Source: an uncultured Verrucomicrobiota bacterium (GTDB lineage Bacteria; Verrucomicrobiota; Kiritimatiellia; CAIVKH01). Taken from it: a stretch of DNA of 64,000 nucleotides. Made by a program: the position numbers and the translations under genes. This document shows, one piece after another, positions 43,626 through 52,315 of this stretch; position 1 is the first letter of the stretch, and each line of letters opens with the position of its first letter. The DNA lies in NCBI GenBank assembly GCA_937996795.1, contig CALKUH010000029.1:37275-101274 (forward strand). Reading direction: 5' to 3'. The notes beneath the pieces were generated by a model. That model was not told where the DNA came from. It did no database searches and worked only from the letters and a program-made list of their open reading frames with translations.

Positions 43626-44387
43626 ATGCTCGAATCCGAACTGCAAGCCCTGTTGCGCGATGTGGCGTCCGGCCGGCTCCCGCCGGAACAGGCGGCGGCC
43701 CATTTGATGCATGCGCCCGAGCGCAATCACGCGTTTGCGCGCATCGATACCGACCGCCCCCGTCGCACCGGGATGCCGGAGGTGGTGTTCTGTCCCGGCA
43801 AGACCCGGGAGCACGTCATCCGCATCATCGAATCCATGCGGGATGCGGGACAAAACGTGCTGGCCACCCGGGCCGACGCCGCGCTCGCGGCGGCCGTGTG
43901 CGCCGCGCTCCCGACCGTGGTGTATCACGAGGCGGCGCGCGCGTTGACGCTGGAGGTGGCTCCGAAGCCGCCGCCGCGCGGCGCGGTCGGTGTGATCAGC
44001 GCGGGCACGGCCGACCTGCCCGTCGCGGAGGAGGCGGCCCTGACGGCGGAGTGGATGGGCGCCGCGGTGACACGCATTTTTGATGTGGGGGTCGCGGGCC
44101 TGCATCGGTTGCTGAAGCATCTGCCCGTGCTGCGGGACCAGCGCGCGCTGGTCGTGGTCGCCGGCATGGAGGGCGCGCTGCCTTCCGTGGTCGGCGGCCT
44201 CGTGCACCGCCCGATCGTCGCCGTCCCGACCAGCGTGGGCTACGGCATGAACCTGGGCGGCGTGGCGGCGCTGCTGGCGATGCTCAATTCCTGCGCGCCG
44301 GGCATCACGGTCGTGAACGTGGACAATGGCTTCGGCGCCGGCGTCGCCGCCGCGAAGATCAACCGGGTGGGGGAACCCGACGCGTGA
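43626..44387 (+). CDS. larB: LarB, pyridinium-3,5-biscarboxylic acid mononucleotide synthase
   Basis: 253 residues. LarB carboxylates and hydrolyses nicotinate adenine dinucleotide to start synthesis of the nickel-pincer cofactor used by lactate racemase-type enzymes. Recognised by the N-terminal helical start (LRDVASGRLPPEQAAAHL), RTGMPEVVFCPGKT with the reactive Cys, and the PurE-like half (GVISAGTADLPVAEEAALTAEWMGA, VVVAGMEGALPSVVGGLVHRPIVAVPTSVGYG). The stop overlaps the larC GTG by four bases. LarA and LarE are not in the window. Confidence 0.92.
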   Translation: MLESELQALLRDVASGRLPPEQAAAHLMHAPERNHAFARIDTDRPRRTGMPEVVFCPGKTREHVIRIIESMRDAGQNVLATRADAALAAAVCAALPTVVYHEAARALTLEVAPKPPPRGAVGVISAGTADLPVAEEAALTAEWMGAAVTRIFDVGVAGLHRLLKHLPVLRDQRALVVVAGMEGALPSVVGGLVHRPIVAVPTSVGYGMNLGGVAALLAMLNSCAPGITVVNVDNGFGAGVAAAKINRVGEPDA

Positions 44388-45604
44388 AGGTGCTTTCCTT
44401 TGACAGCATCGGCGGCGCGAGCGGCGACATGATTCTCGCCGCGCTCGTGGATCTTGGCGTCGACGCGCACGCGCTGGAGCACGAACTCTCCTCGCTGGGC
44501 ATCGGCCCTTTCCGCCTCGAACACAGCCGCGCGATGACTTCGCATCTCGCGGGGACCCGCCTGCGCGTGGTAGCCGGGGATGAACCGCATACGCATCACG
44601 GCCACCACCATCATGCGTCGCACCACGAAGATCATGCGCCCCACCGCGGACTGGCCGAAATTGAGGCGTTGATTCAAGCCGCGACCCTTCCCGATCCGGT
44701 AAAGACCCGGGCGTGCCAGGTGTTCCGCCGCATCGGAGAGGTCGAGGCGCGGATGCACGGCACGACGGTGGACCGGATCCATTTCCACGAGATCGGCGCG
44801 GTCGATTCGATCGTGGATATCGTGGGCAGTTGCCTCGCGCTGCACCGGCTCGGCGTTGACGCGGTGGCGGTCGGCCCGCTGCCGCAGGGCCATGGCGTGA
44901 TCACCTGCGCGCACGGCACCTTTCCCAACCCCGCGCCGGCCACGGTGGAACTGTTGACCGGCATGGCGATCGTGCAGACGGACGAACCGTATGAGCTGGT
45001 GACGCCGACAGGCGCCGCCTTGTTGTCGTCGTGGAAGTCGCTCGACCGGGTTCCGGACGGCGCGGTCGTCGGACGCATCGGCTATGGCGTCGGCCATCGA
45101 TCTCTTCACGGCCGCCCGAATTTGCTGCGCGCCGTGTTGATGGAAACCCGGGCGGCTTCGCGCGAGGACCACTGCCTCGTGCTGGAAACCAATCTCGACG
45201 ATGTCACACCCGAGCTGGTCGGCGCCCTCACCACGCGGCTGCTGGAGGCGGGCGCGCTCGACGTGTTTACGGTTGCGGCGCAGATGAAGAAGCAGCGGCC
45301 CGGCATGCTCCTCAGCGTCTTGTGCGCGCACGCGCAGCGTGAACCCCTGCTGGACCTGCTGTTCCGGGAAAGCACCACCTTTGGCGTGCGCGAATACGAC
45401 GTGCGCCGGACCGTGCTGGCGCGCCGCTCCATCCGCGTCTCCACGCGGTACGGCGATGTGGCGGTCAAGCTCGGAGAGTGGAAGGGTGCGGTGGTGACGC
45501 GCGCGCCTGAATTCGAGGAGTGCGCCGCGCGCGCACGCGAACACCAGGTGCCCGTGCGCGCGGTGTACGAGGCCGCGCTGGCGGCGGCGCAACAGGTGGC
45601 CTGA
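44384..45604 (+). CDS. larC: LarC, nickel-pincer cofactor nickel chelatase
   Basis: 406 residues from a GTG start overlapping larB (GTGA). LarC inserts nickel into pyridinium-3,5-bisthiocarboxylic acid mononucleotide. N-terminal FDSIGGASGDMILAALVDLG and IHFHEIGAVDSIVDIVGSC are diagnostic; a His-rich stretch (HTHHGHHHHASHHEDHAPH, about residues 67-87) probably stores nickel. The second half (DHCLVLETNLDDVTPELVG, MKKQRPGMLLSVLC) is in the same frame, unlike Lactobacillus plantarum, where larC is split and needs a frameshift. One base separates it from the convergent nadK. Confidence 0.94.
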   Translation: MKVLSFDSIGGASGDMILAALVDLGVDAHALEHELSSLGIGPFRLEHSRAMTSHLAGTRLRVVAGDEPHTHHGHHHHASHHEDHAPHRGLAEIEALIQAATLPDPVKTRACQVFRRIGEVEARMHGTTVDRIHFHEIGAVDSIVDIVGSCLALHRLGVDAVAVGPLPQGHGVITCAHGTFPNPAPATVELLTGMAIVQTDEPYELVTPTGAALLSSWKSLDRVPDGAVVGRIGYGVGHRSLHGRPNLLRAVLMETRAASREDHCLVLETNLDDVTPELVGALTTRLLEAGALDVFTVAAQMKKQRPGMLLSVLCAHAQREPLLDLLFRESTTFGVREYDVRRTVLARRSIRVSTRYGDVAVKLGEWKGAVVTRAPEFEECAARAREHQVPVRAVYEAALAAAQQVA

Positions 45605-45605
45605 A

Positions 45606-46466
45606 CTACACGCTCGAGCCGCGCCACTGCAATTTCTGGCGCAACACGCGGAAGTAACTGTAGCCGGGCAGATGCACGAAGCGGACCGGCGTCGGGCTGC
45701 GCTCAATCAGCAGGCGGTCGCCCTGCCGCAGGGTGAGTTCCTCCTGCCCGTCCACCGACAACAACAGCGGGCGCGCGGCGGAGGTGATCGTCAGCGCCAG
45801 TTTCGCGCGATCGGGCAACACCAGCGGACGCGCGCTGAGGGTGTGCGGGCAGATGACGTTCATCAGCAGGACCGACGACTCCGGATGCACAATCGGTCCG
45901 CCCGCGGATAGCGAGTGCCCCGTTGAACCGGTCGGCGTTGAGAGGATTAATCCATCGCAGCGATAGGAGGCGATGCGGTCGCCATCCACCTCCGCGTCGA
46001 CGGTGATGATGCGCGAGGAGCGGCCCCAGCCCACCACGATATCGTTCAGCGCGCAGAACGAGCCGAGCTTCCGGGCGCCCCGCCGGGCGACCACGGTGGC
46101 GGTGGTCCGTTTCGAGAGCTTGAACTTTCCGCGCGCCAGGTGATCGAGCGCCTCCTCCAACTCGCCCACGGTAATGCTGGTGAGAAATCCGAGCGCGCCG
46201 AGGTTGACGCCGAGAATCGGCACATCGGTCTTGCCCAGCAGATGCGCGGCATGCAACAGGGTTCCATCCCCGCCGAGCGCGATCAGGGCGTCGATGCGCG
46301 ACCCGAGTCGGGCGGCGTTCACCGTCCGGCAGCCGGGCAGGTGGCGCGCGGTATCGCCGCAGGAGATGGTTGTGAGGCCGAGCGCGCTCGCTTTCGCGGC
46401 CAACCGCTTGAGCACGTCGCGCGACTCGCGTTTCCCGCAATTGGCAATGACGCCGATCGTTTTCAT
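45606..46466 (-). CDS. nadK: NAD kinase
   Basis: 286 residues from the ATG at 46466. Phosphorylates NAD to NADP. Signatures: LIALGGDGTLLHAAHLL (GGDGT), GVNLGALGFLT, LNDIVVGWG (NE/D motif), and the Gly-rich TPTGSTGHSLSAGGPIVHP. The start overlaps the stop of tlyA by four bases, so it is the last gene of a long leftward operon that runs from ymdB. Long in-frame extension upstream lies within tlyA and is not coding. Confidence 0.95.
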   Translation of the reverse strand: MKTIGVIANCGKRESRDVLKRLAAKASALGLTTISCGDTARHLPGCRTVNAARLGSRIDALIALGGDGTLLHAAHLLGKTDVPILGVNLGALGFLTSITVGELEEALDHLARGKFKLSKRTTATVVARRGARKLGSFCALNDIVVGWGRSSRIITVDAEVDGDRIASYRCDGLILSTPTGSTGHSLSAGGPIVHPESSVLLMNVICPHTLSARPLVLPDRAKLALTITSAARPLLLSVDGQEELTLRQGDRLLIERSPTPVRFVHLPGYSYFRVLRQKLQWRGSSV

Positions 46467-47194
46467 GGCCGAGTCCAGTAGGCTAAGAATTCCACATTTC
46501 CCGCCGGGCCGCGCAGCGGGGATTCGATCACACCGACCCACTGCCACCCGTGCGAGGCGCCCGCCGCGCGCACCTCGTCGACCACGCGCTGATGCACCTC
46601 CGGGTCGCGCACCACGCCGCCGCGCCCGACATCCGCGCGTCCGGCCTCGAACTGCGGTTTGATGAGCGTAACCAATCGCGCGCGCTCCGTGAGGACCTGT
46701 GTAACAGCGGGCAGGAGGAGGGTCAAGGAGATGAACGACGCGTCGATCGTGGCGAAGGACGGAGGCGGATCGAAGAGCGAGGCGTCGAGCTGCCGGGCAT
46801 TCACCCGGTCCATCGCGCGCACGCGCGGGTCCGTGCGAAGGCGCTCGTGCAGCTGGCCGTGCCCCACGTCCACCGCATACACGAGGCGCGCGCCATGCTG
46901 GAGCAGGCAATCGGTGAATCCGCCCGTGGAAGCGCCGATGTCGAGGCAGGTTTCCCCGGACACATCGAGCGTCCAGTGCGCGAAGGCCGCCTCCAGTTTC
47001 TCGCCGCCCCGGCTGACGAATCGTTCCGGTTGCTCGACGGCCACCTGCACATCCGCCGTGACGGTGTGCCCCGGTTTTGCCGCCGCGTGCCCATCCACGC
47101 GCACCTTGCCCGCGAGGATGAGGCGCTGCGCCTTCTCGCGGCTCTCCGCCAGGCCTCGCTGCACCAGCAACTGATCGAGGCGGATGGATTTCAT
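46463..47194 (-). CDS. tlyA: TlyA-family rRNA 2'-O-methyltransferase
   Basis: 243 residues. An S4 RNA-binding domain (MKSIRLDQLLVQRGLAESREKAQRLILAGKVRVDG) is followed by an RrmJ/FtsJ-like methyltransferase (CLDIGASTGGFTDCLLQHGARLVYAVDVGHGQL with the SAM loop, FATIDASFISLTLLLPA, LIKPQFEAGR). TlyA methylates ribose 2'-OH groups of 16S and/or 23S rRNA; some relatives were first described as hemolysins, which is not indicated here. Coupled to nadK by an ATGA overlap. Confidence 0.92.
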   Translation of the reverse strand: MKSIRLDQLLVQRGLAESREKAQRLILAGKVRVDGHAAAKPGHTVTADVQVAVEQPERFVSRGGEKLEAAFAHWTLDVSGETCLDIGASTGGFTDCLLQHGARLVYAVDVGHGQLHERLRTDPRVRAMDRVNARQLDASLFDPPPSFATIDASFISLTLLLPAVTQVLTERARLVTLIKPQFEAGRADVGRGGVVRDPEVHQRVVDEVRAAGASHGWQWVGVIESPLRGPAGNVEFLAYWTRP

Positions 47195-47210
47195 GGGCGC
47201 CGGTGGCGTG

Positions 47211-48260
47211 CTATTCCGGGTACAGGAACGCGGGGGCCGGCATGGATTCGGTGCTGATGGACAGCTTGAGGGTTTTCCCGCCGCGTCGGACGTTCAGCGC
47301 CACGGCTTCGCCCGCCTTGCGATTCATGATCGCGCGCTGGACCTCTCGCGCTTCCCGCACCTCCGCGCCCTCCACGGCGGTGATGACGTCGCCCGGTTCG
47401 AGGCCGGCGCGTTCGGCGGGACTCTGGGGCACCACGCGCCCGACCTGCACGCCATCCGCGACTTCCTCCATCAGGATCCCGATCCACGGGCGCTTCCAGC
47501 TGCCGTCCTTCATGATCGACTTCGCAACATTCATCGCCAGGTTGATCGGGATGGCGAAGCTGATCCCGATGTTGCCCTCGGAGTAGCCGGTGGTCTGGAT
47601 GATCGTGTTGATGCCAACCACCTTGCCGTCCATGTCCACCAGCGGACCGCCGCTGTTGCCGCGATTCACCGCCGCATCGGTCTGGATGAAGTCCTCGTAC
47701 GGCAGCGCCCCGATGGCGCGACCCTTCTGGCTGACGATGCCCAGCGTCACGCTGCTGCTGAGGCTGAACGGCGACCCGATGGCCATGACGAACTCGCCGA
47801 CGCGCAACGCATCGGAGTCGCCGGCCTCCAAATAGGGGAATTCCTTTCGTTCCGAGGTGTCGATCTTGAGCACGGCGAGGTCGGTCTGCGGGTCTTCGCC
47901 CACCAGCTCGGCCATGTACTTCGACCCGTCGTTGAGCACGACCTCAATCTGCTGCGCGCCATCCACGACGTGGCGGTTGGTGATCAGGTAGCCGTCTTTC
48001 GAGATGATCACGCCCGAGCCCATGCCGGCGAGCCGTTCCGGGATGCGATACAGCCTCCCGAAAAACCAATCCTGCGCCAGCCGGTAGCGGGTGGCCTCGG
48101 TGCGAACGACCACAACCGCCGGCATGACTTCTTCCACCACATCGGCAATCGCGTTGCCCATCGCCTTGGCCGCCCCCGCGGAAACAGCGCGCGCCGGCGC
48201 GGGCACGTGAAGGGCCGCCGCCGCGAGCAGGGCCATCAGGATCCATCGACTGCTTTTCAT
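47211..48260 (-). CDS. HtrA/Deg-type serine protease with one PDZ domain
   Basis: 349 residues from the ATG at 48260 (AAGGAGAT upstream). Signal peptide (ILMALLAAAALHVPAPARA) exports it to the periplasm. Trypsin-like protease domain with His in LITNRHVVDGA, Asp in PQTDLAVLKID and Ser in AAVNRGNSGGPLVD, then one PDZ domain (about 255-340: VGRVVPQSPAERAGLEPGDVITAVEGAEV). A single PDZ makes it DegS-like in layout, although DegS is membrane-anchored. It probably degrades or senses misfolded envelope proteins. Confidence 0.92.
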   Translation of the reverse strand: MKSSRWILMALLAAAALHVPAPARAVSAGAAKAMGNAIADVVEEVMPAVVVVRTEATRYRLAQDWFFGRLYRIPERLAGMGSGVIISKDGYLITNRHVVDGAQQIEVVLNDGSKYMAELVGEDPQTDLAVLKIDTSERKEFPYLEAGDSDALRVGEFVMAIGSPFSLSSSVTLGIVSQKGRAIGALPYEDFIQTDAAVNRGNSGGPLVDMDGKVVGINTIIQTTGYSEGNIGISFAIPINLAMNVAKSIMKDGSWKRPWIGILMEEVADGVQVGRVVPQSPAERAGLEPGDVITAVEGAEVREAREVQRAIMNRKAGEAVALNVRRGGKTLKLSISTESMPAPAFLYPE

Positions 48261-48307
48261 GCTGGAAATCTCCTTGCAGCAGACAGACAATTGGCGGCGG
48301 CGTGCGT

Positions 48308-48574
48308 TCAAGGATTTTCGCCCTCGGGCGCGACGCTGAACGGCTCGGACTTGAGCTCGCCGCCCTTTTTCAGGAGCTTCTCAATTTTCTTCTCCACCTC
48401 GTTCAGCTTCACTTCGCACACCTTCACCAGCTGCGAGCCCTCCTCGAAACACGCCATCATCCGGTCGAGGTTCAGGTTGCCGCTCTCCATCTCCTTGACC
48501 AGCGCCTCCAGGCGCGCGAGGGCGCGTTCAAAATCGGGTGTTTCAGCGGCGGGTTTGTTTTCGCGGGCGCTCAT
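48308..48574 (-). CDS. xseB: Exodeoxyribonuclease VII small subunit
   Basis: 88 residues. The XseB core DFERALARLEALVKEMESGNLNLDRMMACFEEGSQLVKVCEVKLNEVEKKIEKL is a two-helix hairpin that wraps the large subunit. The gene overlaps the 3' end of xseA by 32 bases in another frame. Together they make exonuclease VII, which digests single-stranded DNA into acid-soluble oligonucleotides. Confidence 0.93.
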   Translation of the reverse strand: MSARENKPAAETPDFERALARLEALVKEMESGNLNLDRMMACFEEGSQLVKVCEVKLNEVEKKIEKLLKKGGELKSEPFSVAPEGENP

Positions 48575-49865
48575 GGGATTCTCCCGATACCGTTTCGTTT
48601 ACCGTTGCGATCAGTGTACCACGCGCCAGCACCGCCTGCACCTGCGCGCCGGGGACGACGAGGTTGGCGTCCGTCAGGATGTGTCCATCCCGGTCCAGCG
48701 TCATGCTGTAGCCGCGCGCGAGGACGGCGCGGGGATCAAGGGTGCGCAGCGGTTCCGCCATGCGCTCCAGCCGCCGCCGGGCGTCCTGCATCCGCAGGCG
48801 CGCGACGTGCCCGAGCCGGAGGCCCGCCTCGTCCAGCCGCTGCCGGCGCTGGGTCCACGCCGCCTCCAGCATGCGGGGCAGCGCCTCGCCCGCGCGCGCG
48901 ATCCGTTCGCGATGGCGGGCGAGCAGGTGTTCCGGTTCGCGAAACACATAACTGCGCGACGCCTGGGTGAAGCGATTGCGCAGCACCAGCGCCTGCGCAC
49001 GCAGCGCATGGGCCAGCCGCCGTTTCAACACGACCAGCGTTTCCTCCAGATCCGCCTTCGGGCGGATCACGATTTCCGCGGCGGCCGAGGGCGTCGGCGC
49101 CCGCACATCCGCGACGAAATCGCAGATCGTAAAATCCGTCTCATGCCCGACCGCGGAAATGACCGGGATCGCGGACCGCGCCACGGCGCGCGCGACAACC
49201 TCCTCATTAAAGGCCCACAGATCCTCCAGGCTCCCGCCGCCGCGCGCCACGATGATCACATCCACGACCCCGTGCGCGTTGAGCAGGTCCAGCGCCGCGG
49301 CGACCTCCTCCGCCGCCCCCGCGCCCTGCACGCGGACCGGCGCGACGAGGATGTGCCGGTCCGGATAACGGCGGCCCAGCACATGCAGGATGTCGCGGAT
49401 CACCGCGCCCGCGGGCGAGGTCACGATGCCGATGGTGCGGGGGAGCGCGGGCAGCGGGCGTTTGCGCGCCGCTTCAAACAAGCCCTCCGCCGCCAGTTTC
49501 GCCTTCAGTTGTTCAAACGCGCGCTGCAGGTCGCCCTGTCCCGCATCCTCCACCCGGCGGACGACCAGCTGGTATTGCCCGCGCTGTTCATACACGCTCA
49601 GCTCGCCGTACACGCGCAGTTTCGCGCCATCCTTCACGGGGGTCTTGCTGGCCGCCGCGACGCCGCGGAACATGACCGCGGAGAGCTGCGCGCCCTCGTC
49701 CTTCAGCGTGAAGTAAATGTGGCCCGACGGGTACGTGCGCGCGTTGGAGACCTCGCCCTCCACCCACACCGCGCCGATGTCGCCCTCCAGCACGGCCTTG
49801 ATCCGCCGCGTTAATTCGGTGACGCGGTAGATTTTTCGGGCCGGTGCGGGGGTCGGTGAATCCAT
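48543..49865 (-). CDS. xseA: Exodeoxyribonuclease VII large subunit
   Basis: 440 residues. N-terminal OB fold (YRVTELTRRIKAVLEGDIGAVWVEGEVSNARTYPSGHIYFTLKDEGAQLSAVMF) binds single-stranded DNA; the nuclease domain carries GIVTSPAGAVIRDILHVLGRRYP and VIIVARGGGSLEDLWAFNEE...IPVISAVGHETDFTICDFVADVRAPTPSAAAE. The C-terminal coiled coil receives XseB. It starts five bases after ymdB in the same direction. Confidence 0.95.
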   Translation of the reverse strand: MDSPTPAPARKIYRVTELTRRIKAVLEGDIGAVWVEGEVSNARTYPSGHIYFTLKDEGAQLSAVMFRGVAAASKTPVKDGAKLRVYGELSVYEQRGQYQLVVRRVEDAGQGDLQRAFEQLKAKLAAEGLFEAARKRPLPALPRTIGIVTSPAGAVIRDILHVLGRRYPDRHILVAPVRVQGAGAAEEVAAALDLLNAHGVVDVIIVARGGGSLEDLWAFNEEVVARAVARSAIPVISAVGHETDFTICDFVADVRAPTPSAAAEIVIRPKADLEETLVVLKRRLAHALRAQALVLRNRFTQASRSYVFREPEHLLARHRERIARAGEALPRMLEAAWTQRRQRLDEAGLRLGHVARLRMQDARRRLERMAEPLRTLDPRAVLARGYSMTLDRDGHILTDANLVVPGAQVQAVLARGTLIATVNETVSGESHERPRKQTRR

Positions 49866-49870
49866 GGCGG

Positions 49871-50647
49871 TCAGCGTTCGCGGATGCGTTCGATGGCGGT
49901 GGCGCGGCCCGTGGCAGGGTCCGCGGTGATGATCGCGCCCTCGAGCGCGACATCGTCCTCCGCGACTTCAAACTTGTGGGGCAGGCCCGTGATGAATTTC
50001 TTCAACACCGAGCTCACATCGCGCCCCAGCACCGAATCCTTCGGTCCGGTCATGCCGAGGTCGGTCAGGTAGGCCGTGCCCTTGGGCAGCACTGTTTCGT
50101 CGGACGTCTGCACATGGGTGTGCGTGCCGACCAGCGACGTCACGCGGCCTTCGAGGTGGCGGCCCAGCGCGATTTTTTCCGACGTCGCCTCCGCATGGAT
50201 CTCTGCGAAGACCATCGGGTGTTTGATCTGTTGCAGCATCGCGTCCGCCGTGCGAAAGGGGCAGTCCGCGGGCGGCATGAACACGCGCCCGATGAGCGAA
50301 AGCACGGCGATGCGCGCGCCCCCGGGCAGGTCGATCATCGACCAGCCCTTGCCCGGGCAATCGGGCGCAAAATTGGCGGGCCGCACGATGCGCGGTTCCC
50401 GGATCAGGTACGGGATGATTTCCTTCTGGTCCCACGCGTGGTCGCCCAGGGTGAGCGCATCCGCGCCCGCCGCGAACAATTCATCCGCCAGCGCCGGCGT
50501 CAGCCCGCGCCCCGCCGCCGCGTTTTCCGCGTTCGCGACGACGCCATCCAGCTTCCACTGCTGGCGCAGGCGCGGAATGATCCGCGCAAAAATACGGCGT
50601 CCCGGCGCCCCGACAATGTCGCCGACGTGAAGAATCCTCAAAGCCAT
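49871..50647 (-). CDS. ymdB: YmdB-family metallophosphoesterase
   Basis: 258 residues, the standard length. Metal ligands of the calcineurin-like site are visible: LHVGDIVGAPGRR, VVANAENAAAGRG, LTLGDHAWDQKE, VFAEIHAEATSEKIALG and LVGTHTHVQTSDE. Members hydrolyse 2',3'-cyclic nucleotides and influence RNA turnover and biofilm genes in Bacillus. The usual GNH motif reads GDH here. It heads the ymdB-xseA-xseB-htrA-tlyA-nadK run. Confidence 0.9.
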   Translation of the reverse strand: MALRILHVGDIVGAPGRRIFARIIPRLRQQWKLDGVVANAENAAAGRGLTPALADELFAAGADALTLGDHAWDQKEIIPYLIREPRIVRPANFAPDCPGKGWSMIDLPGGARIAVLSLIGRVFMPPADCPFRTADAMLQQIKHPMVFAEIHAEATSEKIALGRHLEGRVTSLVGTHTHVQTSDETVLPKGTAYLTDLGMTGPKDSVLGRDVSSVLKKFITGLPHKFEVAEDDVALEGAIITADPATGRATAIERIRER

Positions 50648-50723
50648 CCGCGCATCCTACGACCCGCGCCGGACAGCGTAAACGAGTTATTTGCCCGCCT
50701 GAACATGCGGTCTCCAGGATTTT

Positions 50724-50805
50724 TTACCACGGAGTGCACGGAGATACGGAGGAGGTGGTGGCTTCGATTCGAATAACCCGAAACGTCTTCGCCGTGGTGA
50801 ATCCG
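50724..50805. repeat. CACGGAG-type repeat element between ymdB and rlmN
   Basis: Starts taccacggagtgcacggag with further acggag units to about 50755 and ends with ccgtggtgaatcc (50793-50805), the reverse complement of the sequence opening the copy at 23776. The element therefore has inverted ends about 80 bp apart. It fills most of the 170-base gap between the 3' end of rlmN and the start of ymdB. Confidence 0.65.
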
Positions 50806-50817
50806 GGGCGATCGCCT

Positions 50818-51891
50818 TTACGCCGTGCCGGCGAGCTGGCCGCAGGCGGCGCCGATGTCGACGCCGCGTTCGACGCGGACGGTGCAGGGGACGGCGTGGC
50901 GCAGCAGGGTTTCCTGGAAGGCGAGCACGCGCTGGCGGTGCGAGCGGCCGAGCGGCGTGCCGGGCACCGGGTTCCACGGGATCAGGTTCACATGCATCAG
51001 CGTCGGACGAATCCCGCTGGCGCTCAGCAATCGACCAAGCTGCGCGGCCTGTTCCGGGGAGTCGTTCTTCTCCTGGAGCAGGACGTATTCAAACGAAACG
51101 CGCCGGTTTGTCTTCTCCGTGTACTCGCGCACTGCGGCGAGCAGCTCCGCGATCGGGAAACTCTTGTTCACCGGCATCATCGCCGTGCGCGTCTCGTCGT
51201 CCGGCGCGTGCAGCGAAATCGCGAGGTTGATCGGCAGCGGGTCGTCGGCGAGTTTCAGGATGCCGGGCACGAGGCCGACGGTGGAGACGGTGTAGCTGCG
51301 CGCGCCCATGTTGAAGCCGTCCGGATCGTGCAGGATGTCCACCGCGGCGCGCCAGTTCGCGTAATTGTTGAACGGCTCGCCCATGCCCATGAAGACGACA
51401 TTGGTCAAATTGCGGATTGGGGATTGCGGATTGCGGATTGCACGCAGCTCGCGCGCGGCCCAGTAGACCTGCTCCACGATCTGCCCCGGTGTCAGGTCGT
51501 GCAGGAAGCCGAGTTTGCCCGTCGCGCAGAAGACGCACGCCATCGGGCAGCCCGACTGGCTCGACACGCACACCGTCGCGCGGTCCTTGTACACCATCAG
51601 CACCGCCTCAATCGGCGACCCGTCCTCGAGTTTGAACAGCGCCTTGCGCGTGAGTCCGCCGTCGCCCGCATGCACCGCCGCGCGGATCAGCGTTCCGATC
51701 CGTGTTTCCGCCGCCAGCCGGTCACGCAGCGCCTTCGGCAGGTCCGTCATCTCCTCCGCGGACGCCGCGAGATTGACGTGGAGCTGCCGGTAAATCTGTT
51801 TCGCGCGGAAGGCCGGCTGGCCCCACGCCGCGAGCAACTCCGCAAGCTGTTCGCGCGAGAGATTCAGTAGATCAATTTGAGGCTGGCTCAC
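50818..51891 (-). CDS. rlmN: Dual-specificity 23S rRNA/tRNA adenine-C2 methyltransferase (radical SAM)
   Basis: 357 residues from a GTG start (GGAGA upstream). RlmN methylates C2 of A2503 in 23S rRNA and A37 in tRNAs. CxxxCxxC is in SQSGCPMACVFCATGKLGF, and VVFMGMGEPFNNY, the SAM-binding LAISLHAPDDETRTAMMP and the C-terminal mechanistic Cys (RVERGVDIGAACGQL) are present. Between VYWAARELR and LTNVVFMGMGEP lies an 11-residue insertion (AIRNPQSPIRN) encoded by an ATTGCGG heptamer repeat, in frame. The GTG overlaps the stop of the four-helix-bundle ORF (GTGA). Confidence 0.94.
   Translation of the reverse strand: MSQPQIDLLNLSREQLAELLAAWGQPAFRAKQIYRQLHVNLAASAEEMTDLPKALRDRLAAETRIGTLIRAAVHAGDGGLTRKALFKLEDGSPIEAVLMVYKDRATVCVSSQSGCPMACVFCATGKLGFLHDLTPGQIVEQVYWAARELRAIRNPQSPIRNLTNVVFMGMGEPFNNYANWRAAVDILHDPDGFNMGARSYTVSTVGLVPGILKLADDPLPINLAISLHAPDDETRTAMMPVNKSFPIAELLAAVREYTEKTNRRVSFEYVLLQEKNDSPEQAAQLGRLLSASGIRPTLMHVNLIPWNPVPGTPLGRSHRQRVLAFQETLLRHAVPCTVRVERGVDIGAACGQLAGTA
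51409..51441. repeat. ATTGCGG heptamer repeat inside rlmN
   Basis: Four and a half units (attgcgg, attgggg, attgcgg, attgcgg, attgc), 33 bases, exactly 11 codons, read through in frame by rlmN on the minus strand. It falls in a surface loop between conserved motifs. Confidence 0.85.
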
Positions 51892-52313
51892 GGGCTCTCC
51901 GCTGATTTCTGTTCGTTCGCGTTTTCGTTCCCGTACACGTACACGGCTCCATCCTCGCGCACCTGGCGAAGTCCTTCAATCATGCGGGTCAACATCGCGA
52001 CAATCCGGACGAGAAGTGCTTTGCCGGTCTTGGTGTGATCGGGCGAAACGGCTCCGCAGCGTTCCAGAATATCGAGAACGGCTGCGCATTCGCGGGCGGA
52101 TCCACTGGCGATCTGAAAAAATCTCCCGCGCTCACCGGCGGGTGCCTTTCCGCAACCCTCAGCGATGTTGAGGGCGATCGATTGGGATGCGCGCAACAAC
52201 TGATCGCGTGCGAAACGGTTGTTGCCGGTGAGTCCCTTGCATAGGGCGTACGCCCATGCCGCGAAATCTACCGACGTCTTGTACACGTCCAGATTTTCGT
52301 GGTCCAGGTGCAT
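51888..52313 (-). CDS. Four-helix-bundle protein (23S rRNA intervening-sequence/Avd family)
   Basis: 141 residues from the ATG at 52313. ENLDVYKTSVDFAAWAYALC, QLLRASQSIALNIAEGCGKAPAGERGRFFQIASGSARECAAVLDIL and MIEGLRQ match the family first found inside 23S rRNA intervening sequences and related to the Avd accessory proteins of diversity-generating retroelements. These proteins form pentameric bundles that bind nucleic acid. No retroelement is nearby. The gene is enclosed by hexamer-like repeats; the right-hand repeat (51911-51946) encodes its C-terminal tail (AVYVYGNENANEQK). It overlaps rlmN by four bases. Confidence 0.85.
   Translation of the reverse strand: MHLDHENLDVYKTSVDFAAWAYALCKGLTGNNRFARDQLLRASQSIALNIAEGCGKAPAGERGRFFQIASGSARECAAVLDILERCGAVSPDHTKTGKALLVRIVAMLTRMIEGLRQVREDGAVYVYGNENANEQKSAESP
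51911..51946. repeat. Hexamer-like repeat at the 3' end of the four-helix-bundle ORF
   Basis: In-phase units tcgcgt, tttcgt, tcccgt, acacgt, acacgg. It encodes the tail of the four-helix-bundle protein. A related repeat lies just upstream of the same ORF at 52316-52360. Confidence 0.65.
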
Positions 52314-52315
52314 GC

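Noticed and set aside
51409..51441. CRISPR-like array from repeated short units
   Set aside because: Units are 7 bases, contiguous and without spacers; no cas gene is present.
51888..52313. Diversity-generating retroelement around the Avd-like protein
   Set aside because: No reverse transcriptase or template/variable repeat is found within several kilobases.
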